Origin: Variovorax sp. TBS-050B
GTDB taxonomy: Bacteria > Pseudomonadota > Gammaproteobacteria > Burkholderiales > Burkholderiaceae_C
Direction of reading: 5' to 3'
NCBI RefSeq assembly: GCF_029893635.1
Contig: NZ_JARXYR010000002.1
Span: 1,463,001-1,527,000 of the forward strand
Length of the DNA stretch: 64,000 nt
The notes below the pieces were generated by a model. The model made no database searches, had not been told where the DNA came from, and saw only the letters and a program-made list of their open reading frames with translations. This document shows positions 25,919-34,358 of the stretch, in pieces. Position 1 is the first letter of the stretch. Every line of letters starts with the position of its first letter. Position numbers and translations under genes: made by a program.

Positions 25919-25936
25919 GGGCGCCTGCGGCCGGAC

Positions 25937-27748
25937 TCAGGCGCGCAGCCGCAGCACCTGCGGATCGTCGTCGCCGGCCGCATGCAGCCGCGCCACCTCG
26001 GCCGCGCGCCGCGCGAGCACCGCGCGCTGGTTGACGTAGCCCTTGTCGGTGATCTCGCCCGCGTCGAGGCTCGGCGGCTCGGCGAGCACCAGCGCGCGCG
26101 CGGGACATTGCGACGAGCCCGCGCCCTCGTCGCGCAGCGCGCGCAGCACGGCCGCGATGCGCGCGTGCAGCGCCCCGGGTTCGAGCGCCGCCGCCTGCGG
26201 GCTCGCGAACACCAGCATGCCGATCTCGTCGCGGTCGTGGCCCGTGAGCACCACGTCCTGCACGTGCGGCGCGAGCAGCGACACCAGTTTCACGCGCAAG
26301 GTGCCGACCGACACCCAGGTGCCGCTCGAGAGCTTGAAGTCCTCGGCCACGCGCCCGTCGAAGACCACGCCGCGCGCGGGCTCGGCCGGGTCGACGAGGA
26401 AGCCGGCATCGCCGATGCGGTAGTAGCCCTCCTCGTCCAAGGCCTCGGCCGTCTCGCGCGGCGCGTTGCGGTAGCCCGGGAACACCGACACGCCCTTGAC
26501 CCGCATCTCCAGCTTCGGCCCGCTGGGCACGAACTTGAGCTCCAGCCCCGGCAGCGGCGCGCCGATGCAGCCGGCGCCGTCGAGCTGCCAGTGCGCGGAG
26601 GTGATGGCCGGCGCAGTCTCGGTCGCGCCCCACGAGGTGGTGAGCCACAGCGGCCGCGCGGGCCGCACGCGCTTCGCCACCGCCTCGAGCCGCTGCCAGG
26701 TCGAGGGCGCGAGCGCCGCGGCCGCATAGAAGGCGAGCCGCAGCCGCGAGAACACCTCGGCCGCGAGCGCCTCGTCGGCTTCGAGGAAGGGCAGCAGCAT
26801 GTCGAAGCCGCGCGGCACGTTGAACAGCAGCGTGGGCTTCACCTCGCGCAGGTTGCGCACCGTCTTCTCGATCAGGCCCGGGGCGGGCCGGCCCTCGTCG
26901 ATGTAGAGCGCGCCGCCGTGCGCGAGCACCATGTGCAGGTTGTGGTTGGCGCCGAAGGTGTGGCTCCAGGGCAGCCAGTCGACCAGCACCGGCTTCTCGT
27001 GCGCGAGGAAGCGCCAGGTCTGCGCCATCATCTGCTGGTTGGCGCAGAGCATGCGGTGCGTGTTGATGACCACCTTCGGCTTGCCGGTGGAGCCCGAGGT
27101 CAGCAGGTACTTGGCATGGGTGTCGGGCAGGATGGCCTCGAAGGCCTGCATCACGGCCGGCGTCTCGGTGGCCGCGAGCAGCCGCGAGAAGGGCAGCGCG
27201 CCCGGGTGCGCCTCGGCATGGCGGCCGAACACCGCGACCGCCTCGACGCCGCAGCCCGCGAGCGCCGCGCCGTAGACCTTCGCGTCGGAGGCATAGATCA
27301 GCGCGGGCCCGAGCGCCTGCAGCATGCCGTGCAGGCGCGACGGGTCCCGGGCCATGCGCGAGTACGCGCTCGACAGCGAGCAGGCCGTGCGGCCGACGTG
27401 CATCGCCGCGAGCATCAGCACCGCATGTTCGATCGCGTTGTCCGACAGGATCACGATCGGCCGGTCCGCGGGCAGCCCGAGATCGAGCAGGCCCTGCGCC
27501 ACCGCGCCCACCGCATGGCGCAGCGCGCGGTAGTCGAGCCGGCGCCAGCCCTCGCCGGTTTCGTCGCGCTCGGCCAGCGCGAGCGCATCGGGCGTCTCGC
27601 GGGCCCAGCGCTCGAGCCATTCGCCGATGCAGCGCGCATAGGGCCGGAGGGCCACCGGCGAGCGCAGCGCGAAGGAACCGTCGTCGAAGTCGATGCGCAC
27701 CGTGCGCGGCGGCGCGATCTGGGCGGGGTCGAGAAGGAAGTCGGTCAT
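25937..27748 (-). CDS. Acyl-CoA/feruloyl-CoA synthetase-like ligase
   Basis: A 603-residue ANL-superfamily ligase. The ATP-binding P-loop LLTSGSTGKPKVVINTHRM lies near residue 215-233, followed by the adenylation motif TTSWGATETAPAIT and the GDAGF/FDGRVAEDFKLSSG hinge. The overall pattern, including VNQRAVL at the end, is that of feruloyl-CoA synthase-type ligases, which activate carboxylates (often aromatic) to CoA esters. One base separates its start from the dehydrogenase stop. In this cluster its substrate is the unknown acid or a product of it. Confidence 0.85.
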   Translation of the reverse strand: MTDFLLDPAQIAPPRTVRIDFDDGSFALRSPVALRPYARCIGEWLERWARETPDALALAERDETGEGWRRLDYRALRHAVGAVAQGLLDLGLPADRPIVILSDNAIEHAVLMLAAMHVGRTACSLSSAYSRMARDPSRLHGMLQALGPALIYASDAKVYGAALAGCGVEAVAVFGRHAEAHPGALPFSRLLAATETPAVMQAFEAILPDTHAKYLLTSGSTGKPKVVINTHRMLCANQQMMAQTWRFLAHEKPVLVDWLPWSHTFGANHNLHMVLAHGGALYIDEGRPAPGLIEKTVRNLREVKPTLLFNVPRGFDMLLPFLEADEALAAEVFSRLRLAFYAAAALAPSTWQRLEAVAKRVRPARPLWLTTSWGATETAPAITSAHWQLDGAGCIGAPLPGLELKFVPSGPKLEMRVKGVSVFPGYRNAPRETAEALDEEGYYRIGDAGFLVDPAEPARGVVFDGRVAEDFKLSSGTWVSVGTLRVKLVSLLAPHVQDVVLTGHDRDEIGMLVFASPQAAALEPGALHARIAAVLRALRDEGAGSSQCPARALVLAEPPSLDAGEITDKGYVNQRAVLARRAAEVARLHAAGDDDPQVLRLRA

Positions 27749-27749
27749 G

Positions 27750-28718
27750 TCAGTCGAGTGTGGCGTTGGCTGTCTTGGCGCGGATCAGGTCCAGCAGCAG
27801 GGTGTCGCGCGCGGCTTCGAGTTCCGCGCTGCGGCGGGCGCCCAGTGCCTGCGCCACGCCCTCGGTCACCTTCTGCTTCAGTTCGGGCGTCATCGCGGGC
27901 GCGCCCAGGTCCTTCCACCAGTCCTCGATCGGCCCGCCCAGGTGCGCGAGCAGATGCGCGATGCCGCCTTCGCCGCCCGAGAGGTGCAGGTTCATGAACG
28001 GCCCCATCACGGCCCAGCGCAGGCCCGGCCCGTGCGCGATCGCGGCATCGATGTCGGCCACGCTCGCCACGCCCTCGTTCACGAGGTGGAAGGCCTCGCG
28101 CCAGAGCGCGGCCTGCAGCCGGTTCGCGATGTGGCCCTTGATCTCGCGCTTCACATGGATCGGCCGCTTGCCGATCGCGGCATAGAAGGCCATCGCGCGC
28201 TGCACCGCCTCGGGCGAGGTGCGCTCGCCGCCTGCCACCTCCACGAGCGGGATCAGGTGCGGCGGATTGAAGGGATGGCCCAGCACCACGCGCTCGGGAT
28301 GGCGTGCGCAGCCGGCCTGCACCGCGCTGATCGCGAGGCCCGAGGAACTCGACGCCAGGATCGCATCGGCCGGCGCGGCCTCGTCCATGCGGCGGAACAG
28401 CTCGACCTTGAAGTCCAGCCGCTCGGGGCCGCTCTCCTGCACGAAGCCGGCCTGCGCCACCGCGTCTTCCAGCCGCGCATGGAAGCGCAGCCGCCCGGCC
28501 GAGGCGCCCGGCGCCAGCCCGAAGCGCGCGAGCGTGGGCCAGTGCGCCGCCACCGCGGCGCGCAGCCGTTCCTCCGCGCCGGGCGAGGGATCGGTGGCGT
28601 CCACGTCGAGGCCGCGCGCGAGGAACTGCGCGGCCCAGCTCGCGCCGATCACGCCGGTGGCGACCACCGCGATGCGGGTGGGCGTCGCTGTCGGGATTGT
28701 CGTCGTCGTTGCGTTCAT
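27750..28718 (-). CDS. L-carnitine dehydrogenase-like 3-hydroxyacyl dehydrogenase
   Basis: A 322-residue NAD-dependent dehydrogenase. It starts RIAVVATGVIGASWAAQFLARGLDV, a Rossmann fold in which the first Gly of GxGxxG is Ala (ATGVIG). The middle has SSSSGLAISAVQAGCARHPERVVLGHPFNPPHLIPLVEVAGG, with the catalytic His-Pro-Phe-Asn block of 3-hydroxyacyl-CoA and carnitine dehydrogenases. Carnitine dehydrogenases oxidise the 3-hydroxyl of free acids, and their partners include BKACE enzymes, as here. The actual substrate is not known. Confidence 0.85.
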   Translation of the reverse strand: MNATTTTIPTATPTRIAVVATGVIGASWAAQFLARGLDVDATDPSPGAEERLRAAVAAHWPTLARFGLAPGASAGRLRFHARLEDAVAQAGFVQESGPERLDFKVELFRRMDEAAPADAILASSSSGLAISAVQAGCARHPERVVLGHPFNPPHLIPLVEVAGGERTSPEAVQRAMAFYAAIGKRPIHVKREIKGHIANRLQAALWREAFHLVNEGVASVADIDAAIAHGPGLRWAVMGPFMNLHLSGGEGGIAHLLAHLGGPIEDWWKDLGAPAMTPELKQKVTEGVAQALGARRSAELEAARDTLLLDLIRAKTANATLD

Positions 28719-28728
28719 GGCTTCGGCC

Positions 28729-29721
28729 TCAGGAGTCGGCGGTGAAGCCGATCTTCTTCACCAGCGGTCCCCAGCGCTCGGCCTCGGCACGCTGCGAGCG
28801 CGCCATGTCCTCCGGGGTGGAGCCCTGCGCGATCAGGCCGACCACGCCGAGGCTGTCGATCACCGACTTCTCCCGGATGGCCGCGTTGATCGCCGCATTC
28901 GCCGTGGCCACGATGGCCGCCGGCGTCTTCGCGGGTGCGTAGAAGCCGAACCATTCGTCGGTCGTCAGTTCCGCGAAGCCCTGCTCGGCGAAGGTCGCCA
29001 CCTCGGGCGAGAACGGCGAGCGCGCCTTGCCCGAGGTCGCGATCAGCCGCAGCTTGCCGGCCTTGTGGTTGGGAATGAAGTCGCCGCTGGGCGTGACCAT
29101 GGCCGCGATCTGCCCGCCCACCACGTCGGTCACGCCGGGGATCGAGCCGCGGTAGGGCACGTGCTTGAGCTCGACGCCGTGGTGCAGCCCCAGCAGCGCG
29201 CCAATGAAGTGCGGCGTGGAACCGGCCGCGGGCGAGCCGTAGCTCGCCTGGTTCGGATGCGCCTTGGCCCAGGCGAGGAAGTCCTTCACGGTGCGCACCT
29301 CGGGCGGCACCAGCGGCCCGACCGCGAGGCCGTGGTGCATCACGGCCGCGATCGACACCGGCACGAAGTCCTTCGCCGAGTCGTAGCTGAGCCTGCCGTA
29401 GATGTGCGGATAGATCGAGGTGCACGAGAAGGGCGACAGCGCGAGCACGCTGCCGTCGGCCGCCGCGCTTTTGAGCACCTCGAGCGCGATGCGCCCGCCC
29501 GCACCGGGCTTGTTCTCGACCACGCCCGGGTTGCGCGTGTAGGCCGAGCCCGCGAGCTTCTCGCCCACGCGGCGCGCGACGCTGTCGCCCGCGCTGCCGG
29601 CGGGAAAGCCGTAGTAGATCTTCACCTGCTCCAGCGCCTGCGCGAGCGCGGCGAGCGGCGACAGGGCGCCGAGCGCGGTGGCGGCGCCCAGCGTGTGGAT
29701 GAAATGGCGGCGGGTGGTCAT
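28729..29721 (-). CDS. Bug-family periplasmic binding protein (TctC-like)
   Basis: A 330-residue solute-binding protein with an export signal containing RRHFI, compatible with Tat export. The Bug family features are visible: VKIYYGFPAGSAGDSVAR at about 33-50, ENKPGAGGRIALEVLKSAAADG, and SYGSPAAGSTPHFIGALL. Bug proteins feed TctAB transporters or act as sensors. No TctA/TctB genes are in this unit. It lies between the BKACE and dehydrogenase genes and probably binds the substrate of the pathway. Confidence 0.9.
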   Translation of the reverse strand: MTTRRHFIHTLGAATALGALSPLAALAQALEQVKIYYGFPAGSAGDSVARRVGEKLAGSAYTRNPGVVENKPGAGGRIALEVLKSAAADGSVLALSPFSCTSIYPHIYGRLSYDSAKDFVPVSIAAVMHHGLAVGPLVPPEVRTVKDFLAWAKAHPNQASYGSPAAGSTPHFIGALLGLHHGVELKHVPYRGSIPGVTDVVGGQIAAMVTPSGDFIPNHKAGKLRLIATSGKARSPFSPEVATFAEQGFAELTTDEWFGFYAPAKTPAAIVATANAAINAAIREKSVIDSLGVVGLIAQGSTPEDMARSQRAEAERWGPLVKKIGFTADS

Positions 29722-29769
29722 GGCTTGTCTCCGGTTGTTTTCCTGTCTGCGGGTCGCCGGCGCTCGGGT

Positions 29770-30693
29770 TCAGTCCGGCGCGAACTCGGGCCGCGGCCCG
29801 TCGCGCCGCGGCAGCCCCATCCGCTGCCGCGCCTCGGCCGGCGTGGCCACCTCCATGTCGAGCTCGCGGATGATCCGCACGATGCGCTCGGTGAGCTGCA
29901 CGTTGGTCGCGAGTTCGCCGTGGCGGAGGTAGAGGTTGTCCTCGAGCCCCACGCGCGCATGCCCGCCGAGCAGCAGCGCCGCCACGTTGGCCTCGAGCTG
30001 CGAGGGGCCGATGCCGCTGACGCAGAAGATGCTGCCCGGGGGCAGGGTGTCGACCATCATCTGCAGGAAGCGCGGCGAATACGGCATCGCGTTCTGGAAG
30101 TTGCGGTGCACGTTCATCACCAGGTTGATGAAGTAGGGCGCCTCGTCATGGCCCTCGGCGATCAGCGTGCTCGTGTCCTGCAGGATGTGCGTGGGGCTGA
30201 ACACCTCCCACTCGGGCTTGATGCCGCGCGCCTTCATGCCGGCGGCGAGCTCGCGGCCGCGCGTGATCGGCGTGTCCATGAGGATCTGCTTGCCCTCGAA
30301 GCTCAGGTTGAGCGTGGTCGCGTCGAGCGTGCACATCTCGGCGCCCGCGTCCATGCCCTTGATGCGTTCTTCCCAGGCGATCTCCCAGCGATCGCCCGCC
30401 AGCGGCTTGACCATGTCGCCGTGCACGCCGCCGCCGGTCGAGTTGTTGATGACGATGTCGCAGCCGGCCGCGCGGATGCGGCGGTTGATGTCGCGGTACA
30501 CGCCGGCGTCGCAGGTGGCGCCGCCGTCGGGCCGGCGCGCATGGATGGCCGCGACGCTGGCGCCCGCGTTCCAGCAGCGCAGCACGTCGGCCGCGATCTC
30601 GTCGGGCTGGGTCGGCAGGTGGGGGTTCTGCGACTTGTGCGCCATGCCGCCCGTCGGGGCGATGGTCACGATCACTTTGCGCTTCGACGACAT
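29770..30693 (-). CDS. BKACE family beta-keto acid cleavage enzyme (DUF849)
   Basis: A 307-residue TIM-barrel protein. BKACE enzymes cleave a beta-keto acid with acetyl-CoA into acetoacetate and a new acyl-CoA. Seen are [25 protein letters not shown] (residues 10-34), [23 protein letters not shown] and the C-terminal [11 protein letters not shown] with the metal-ligand Glu. The usual HxH metal motif is AxH here (AAIHARRP). First gene of the unit with Bug protein, dehydrogenase and ligase; AGGAG precedes the ATG. The Crp/Fnr gene is divergent. Confidence 0.88.
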   Translation of the reverse strand: MSSKRKVIVTIAPTGGMAHKSQNPHLPTQPDEIAADVLRCWNAGASVAAIHARRPDGGATCDAGVYRDINRRIRAAGCDIVINNSTGGGVHGDMVKPLAGDRWEIAWEERIKGMDAGAEMCTLDATTLNLSFEGKQILMDTPITRGRELAAGMKARGIKPEWEVFSPTHILQDTSTLIAEGHDEAPYFINLVMNVHRNFQNAMPYSPRFLQMMVDTLPPGSIFCVSGIGPSQLEANVAALLLGGHARVGLEDNLYLRHGELATNVQLTERIVRIIRELDMEVATPAEARQRMGLPRRDGPRPEFAPD

Positions 30694-30823
30694 GCTCGGT
30701 GTCTCCTGGTGTCCGGTTCGTGGGGGCGCGGGTATTATTTTTGGCGGCGCCTTGGCACTCAGTCATCGCGACGACATTTGGCGTCAGGGTTTACGCACCC
30801 GCGTCTTCAGGAGCCTTCATTCC

Positions 30824-31531
30824 ATGCCCACGACCAAGCCGGCCTGCCAGGCGGCATCGCTGACCGTTCCGCAGCTGCTGCAGCGTTCGGCCTGGTATCC
30901 GCTGCTCGACGAGGCCGCGCGCGAGCGCGTGCGCGACGAGATGCGCGAGGTCGAGGTGGCGGCCGGCTGTGCGCTGTGCCGCCGCGGCGAGACGCCGGCG
31001 CACTGGTACGGCACCCTCGAGGGGCTGCTCAAGTGGTCGATCACCTCGAGCGACGGCCGCTCGGTGACCTTCGGCGGCCTGTCGGTCGGCAGCTGGTTCG
31101 GCGAGGGCACGCTGCTGCGCGGTCTGCCGCGTTCGGCCGACATCATCGCGCTCAGGCCGAGCCGCGTGGCGCAGCTGCCGGTCGACACCTTCGAGTGGCT
31201 GCACCGCACGCAGCGCGGCTTCGACCACTTCCTGCTGCAGCAGATCAACGAGCGGCTGCACTGGTTCATGGGCAACTACGCGGCGCACCGGCTGCTCGAC
31301 GCCGACAGCCAGGTCGCCCGCGCGCTCGCCGGGCTGTTCCATCCCTGGCTGCATCCCGGCAGCGAGCCGCACCTGCAGACCTCGCAGGAGGAGATCGCCA
31401 ATCTCTCGGGCGTCTCGCGCCAGCGCTGCAATGCGGCGCTGAACCGGCTCAAGGACGCCGGCTTCCTTCGCATCGAGTACGGCGGGATCACCGTGATCGA
31501 CCTCGAAGGGCTCAGGCGCTTCATCGAATAG
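30824..31531 (+). CDS. Crp/Fnr-family regulator
   Basis: A 235-residue regulator. A cyclic-nucleotide-binding-like jelly roll covers about residues 15-140 (GCALCRRGETPAHWYGTLEGLLKW...SWFGEGTLLRG) and a C-terminal winged helix at 165-230 has TSQEEIANLSGVSRQRCNAALNRLKDAGFL. No Fnr-type cysteine cluster is present at the N-terminus, although Cys49 and Cys52 flank AL in CALC. Divergent from the BKACE unit and probably its regulator. Its end overlaps the tautomerase end by 11 bases. Confidence 0.87.
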   Translation: MPTTKPACQAASLTVPQLLQRSAWYPLLDEAARERVRDEMREVEVAAGCALCRRGETPAHWYGTLEGLLKWSITSSDGRSVTFGGLSVGSWFGEGTLLRGLPRSADIIALRPSRVAQLPVDTFEWLHRTQRGFDHFLLQQINERLHWFMGNYAAHRLLDADSQVARALAGLFHPWLHPGSEPHLQTSQEEIANLSGVSRQRCNAALNRLKDAGFLRIEYGGITVIDLEGLRRFIE

Positions 31532-31742
31532 GCTGGCCCTCCGCGAGCCGCCGGCGGTACTCGGTGGTGGTCAGGCCCGCGAGGCCCCAGTCGTCGGTGT
31601 CGATCTCCTCGATCACGATGTGGGTCCACTCCGGCGGCTTCTTCAGCACGCGCTCCAGGGTCTCGGTGAACTCCGCGATGACCTGCGCCTTCTGCTCGCG
31701 CGTGACGCCGTCGCGGGTGATCTTCAGGTTGATGAATGGCAT
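31521..31742 (-). CDS. 4-oxalocrotonate tautomerase-family protein
   Basis: A 73-residue tautomerase. After Met removal Pro1 (MPFINLKITRDGVTREQK) is the catalytic base, and the C-terminal part PPEWTHIVIEEIDTDDWGLAG has the Pro-x-x-Thr/Val-His-Ile-Val-Ile-x-Glu pattern of the family. AAGGAG lies seven bases upstream of the ATG. It follows the SDR gene by about 32 bases and probably belongs to the same unit. Confidence 0.9.
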   Translation of the reverse strand: MPFINLKITRDGVTREQKAQVIAEFTETLERVLKKPPEWTHIVIEEIDTDDWGLAGLTTTEYRRRLAEGQPIR

Positions 31743-31774
31743 GGCGTGCTCCTTGTCCGTTGCTTGCGGCCTGC

Positions 31775-32530
31775 TCACCACTTGCCCGTGCTCATGCCGC
31801 CGTCCACCGGCAGCACCACGCCGGTGGTGAAGTCGGCGCCCGTGAGGTAGAGCACCGCATCGGCGATCTCCTGCACCCGCGCGATGCGGCCGGCCGGCGC
31901 GAGGCCGTTGAGAAAGCCGTGCATCTCGGGCGTGTAGAGCGGCGTGTCGACGATGCCGGGCGCCACCGCATTCACCTTCACGTTGTGCGGCGCCAGTTCG
32001 AGCGCGAGCGCGCGCGTCGCGGCGTTGATGCCGCCCTTGATCAGCACCGGCAGCACCGCAGGCACCTGCTGGTTGGGCTGCAGCGCGATGCTCGCGGTGA
32101 TGTTCACGATATGGCCGCGGCGGCGCGCGACCATGTGCTTCGCCGCGGCCTGGGACGCGTAGACGAAGCCCTTGAGGTTGGTCGCGACCAGCTGGTCGAG
32201 TTCTTCCTCCGTGTACTCGACGAAGGGCTTGGCGTTGAAGATGCCCGCGTTGTTGACGAGCACGTCGACCTGGCCGAAGCGCGCCACCGCGCGCTCGATC
32301 AGCGTCGCGGCGGTGGCGCGCTGGCCGATGTCGCCGGCCACGCCGAGAAAGCGCGCCGGGTTGCCGAGCTCCTTCGCGGCGGCCGCGAGCCGCTCGTCGG
32401 TGCGCGCATTCGCGACCACGTTGAAGCCGCGGTCGAGGTAGGCCCGCGCGAGGCCCAGTCCGATGCCGCTCGAAGCGCCGGTGATCACGACGGTCGATGT
32501 CTGGCTGCTGTTGCTGCTGCTGTCTTGCAT
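31775..32530 (-). CDS. Short-chain dehydrogenase/reductase lacking the catalytic Tyr
   Basis: A 251-residue SDR. The NAD(P) motif TGASSGIGLGLA (residues 18-29) and NNAG (about 92-95) are intact, and the end VLPVDGGMSTGKW is typical. In the active site the YxxxK motif reads PVLIK: the Tyr is replaced by Pro while Ser (TAS) and Lys remain. A normal proton relay is therefore not possible, so activity may be altered. It is divergent from a LysR gene and upstream of the tautomerase. Confidence 0.87.
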   Translation of the reverse strand: MQDSSSNSSQTSTVVITGASSGIGLGLARAYLDRGFNVVANARTDERLAAAAKELGNPARFLGVAGDIGQRATAATLIERAVARFGQVDVLVNNAGIFNAKPFVEYTEEELDQLVATNLKGFVYASQAAAKHMVARRRGHIVNITASIALQPNQQVPAVLPVLIKGGINAATRALALELAPHNVKVNAVAPGIVDTPLYTPEMHGFLNGLAPAGRIARVQEIADAVLYLTGADFTTGVVLPVDGGMSTGKW

Positions 32531-32612
32531 GTCGGTTCTCCAAAAGGTTGATGCGATGGGAGAACTGTATTGATGACCCGTCTGGCGATAAATCACTAGA
32601 CTCGCACTTCAA

Positions 32613-32632
32613 TTGATACACCGGGTAATCAA
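32613..32632. promoter_or_regulatory. Possible LysR operator between SDR and lysR genes
   Basis: TTGAT (32613-32617) and ATCAA (32628-32632) form an inverted repeat around ten bases, in the range of LysR T-N11-A boxes. It ends six bases before the lysR ATG, so it would be an autoregulation site. Short arms, so low confidence. Confidence 0.4.
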
Positions 32633-32638
32633 ACGACC

Positions 32639-33550
32639 ATGCAGCGGCAGTTCGGCGACATCCTCCTCGGTAGCATCGAGCTGTTCTGCCTCGCGGCCGA
32701 GACCGGCGGCTTCACCTCGGCCGCGCTCGCCGCGGGCGTGACGCCGGCGGCCGTGAGCCGCTCGATCTCGCGGCTCGAAAAAAGGCTGGGGCTGCGGCTG
32801 TTCGTGCGCACCACGCGCAGCGTGCGGCTCACCGACGCCGGCCGCGGCTACTTCGCGCAGTGCCGCCAGGCGCTGGCGCAGCTCGCCGAGGCCGAGCGCG
32901 AGGCCATGGGCCAGCAGGCGCAACCCTCGGGCATGCTGCGCATCAGCGTGCCCACCACCTATGGCCACCATCGCATCCTGCCGCTGCTGCCGGCCTTTCG
33001 CGAGCGCTTTCCCGACATCCGGCTGCATGTGCACCTGAGCAACCGCAACATCGACTTCGTCGAGGAGGGCTACGACATGGCGGTGCGCGTGCGCGCCCAG
33101 CCCGACTCCACGCTGATCGCGCGACACCTCGAAGACGCCGACCTCGTGGTGGTCGCCACGCGCAGATACCTCAGGAAAGCCGGCACGCCGCGCACGCTGG
33201 CCGACCTTGCAGCGCACGAATGCATCCAGTTCGAACTGCCGAGCAGCGGCCGGCGCATCGCGTGGCTCTTCCGCGAGAACGGGGAGGACCGCGAGATCCT
33301 GGCCGACAGCGCCTACAGCTGCTCCGACGACGTGCTCGGCGGCGTGACGCTCGCCAAGAGCGGCGCCGGGCTGTTCCAGACCTACCGCTTCGTCGTGGAG
33401 AAGGAGCTCGCCGACGGCTCGCTCGTGGAGGTGCTCAAGCCCTTCGCGGGCCGCTCGCGCCCTTACACGCTGCTGTACCCGAGCGGGCGGCATGTGCCGC
33501 TGCGGATGCGGGTGTTCGTTGATTTCCTGATGGCGCGACGTGGAGGATGA
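32639..33550 (+). CDS. LysR-family transcriptional regulator
   Basis: A 303-residue regulator of the AaeR/DsdC-like LysR branch. The helix-turn-helix is at about residues 10-50 (ELFCLAAETGGFTSAALAAGVTPAAVSRSISRLEKRLGLRLF); the effector domain follows with SGMLRISVPTTYGHHRILPLLPAFRERFPDI. Divergent from the SDR-tautomerase unit, which it probably controls. Confidence 0.92.
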   Translation: MQRQFGDILLGSIELFCLAAETGGFTSAALAAGVTPAAVSRSISRLEKRLGLRLFVRTTRSVRLTDAGRGYFAQCRQALAQLAEAEREAMGQQAQPSGMLRISVPTTYGHHRILPLLPAFRERFPDIRLHVHLSNRNIDFVEEGYDMAVRVRAQPDSTLIARHLEDADLVVVATRRYLRKAGTPRTLADLAAHECIQFELPSSGRRIAWLFRENGEDREILADSAYSCSDDVLGGVTLAKSGAGLFQTYRFVVEKELADGSLVEVLKPFAGRSRPYTLLYPSGRHVPLRMRVFVDFLMARRGG

Positions 33551-33571
33551 AGCGACGCGAAGAGCGCCGCC

Positions 33572-34273
33572 TCACACCCCCAGCAGCTCCTCCAGCACCC
33601 GCGGCTCCGCCAGCAGATCCGCCGAGGCGCCGTGCCGCACGATCTGACCCTTCTCCATCACCACCGCGAGGTCGGTGTGCGCGAGCACCTTGCGGTAGTC
33701 GCGGTCGACGATCAGCGTGGCGATGCCGGTGGCGCGGATCTCGCCGATCACGCGCCAGATCTCGGCCACGATCAGCGGCGCGAGGCCCTCAGTGGCCTCG
33801 TCGAGGATCAGCAGGCGCGGGTTGGTCATGAGCGCGCGGCCGATCGAGAGCATCTGCTGCTCGCCGCCCGAGAGCTGCTGGCCGCCGTGCGAGAGCCGCT
33901 CGGCCAGGCGCGGGAAGGTGGCCATCACGCGGTCGAAGGTCCAGGCGCGGCGGCCGTCGATGCCGGCGCGTTCGCTCATCACGAGGTTCTCGCGCACCGA
34001 GAGGTTCGGGAAGATGCCGCGGCCCTCGGGCACGTAGCCGATGCCCAGGCGCGCCATCTTCTCGGGCGGCAGGCCGGTGACGGTGCGGCCGTCCACCTGC
34101 ACCTCGCCCGAGGCGGGGCGCACGTAGCCCATGACGGTGCGGATCAGCGTGGTCTTGCCCATGCCGTTGCGCCCGAGCAGGCCAACCGAGGTGGCGCTCG
34201 GAATGCCGGCGTGCACGCCGCGCAGGATGTGGCTGTTGCCGTAGTAGGTGTTGAGATCGCGGACGACGAGCAT
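33572..34273 (-). CDS. Branched-chain-type ABC transporter ATP-binding protein (LivF-like)
   Basis: A 233-residue ABC ATPase. Walker A is GRNGMGKTT (about 36-44), the signature LSGGEQQML and Walker B RLLILDEATEGLAP. The switch region usually reading VEQN in LivF is VDRD. The start at 34273 has GGGAGG six bases upstream. It is the last gene of the benzoate operon. With the livG-like ATPase it powers uptake, most likely of benzoate or a related aromatic acid rather than amino acids. Confidence 0.88.
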   Translation of the reverse strand: MLVVRDLNTYYGNSHILRGVHAGIPSATSVGLLGRNGMGKTTLIRTVMGYVRPASGEVQVDGRTVTGLPPEKMARLGIGYVPEGRGIFPNLSVRENLVMSERAGIDGRRAWTFDRVMATFPRLAERLSHGGQQLSGGEQQMLSIGRALMTNPRLLILDEATEGLAPLIVAEIWRVIGEIRATGIATLIVDRDYRKVLAHTDLAVVMEKGQIVRHGASADLLAEPRVLEELLGV

Positions 34274-34279
34274 CAGTGG

Positions 34280-34356
34280 CCTCCCGCCGGGCCGCCCCAA
34301 GGGAGGCCAGCGCCCCCTCGGGGGGCAGCGAATACACGAAGTGATGAGCGTGGGGG
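34280..34356. repeat. Family C intergenic repeat, copy between livF- and livG-like genes
   Basis: GC-rich palindromic stretch with GCCGGGCCGCCCC, a CCCCCTCGGGGGG hairpin core at 34313-34325 and the tail TACACGAAGTGATGAGCGTGGGGG. The tail matches that of the copies at 35236, 37236 and 58296. Confidence 0.7.
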
Positions 34357-34358
34357 CA

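Noticed and set aside
28219..31830. A 1203-codon open frame opposite the BKACE cluster
   Set aside because: Its sequence is the shadow of four identified minus-strand genes; no domain is visible.
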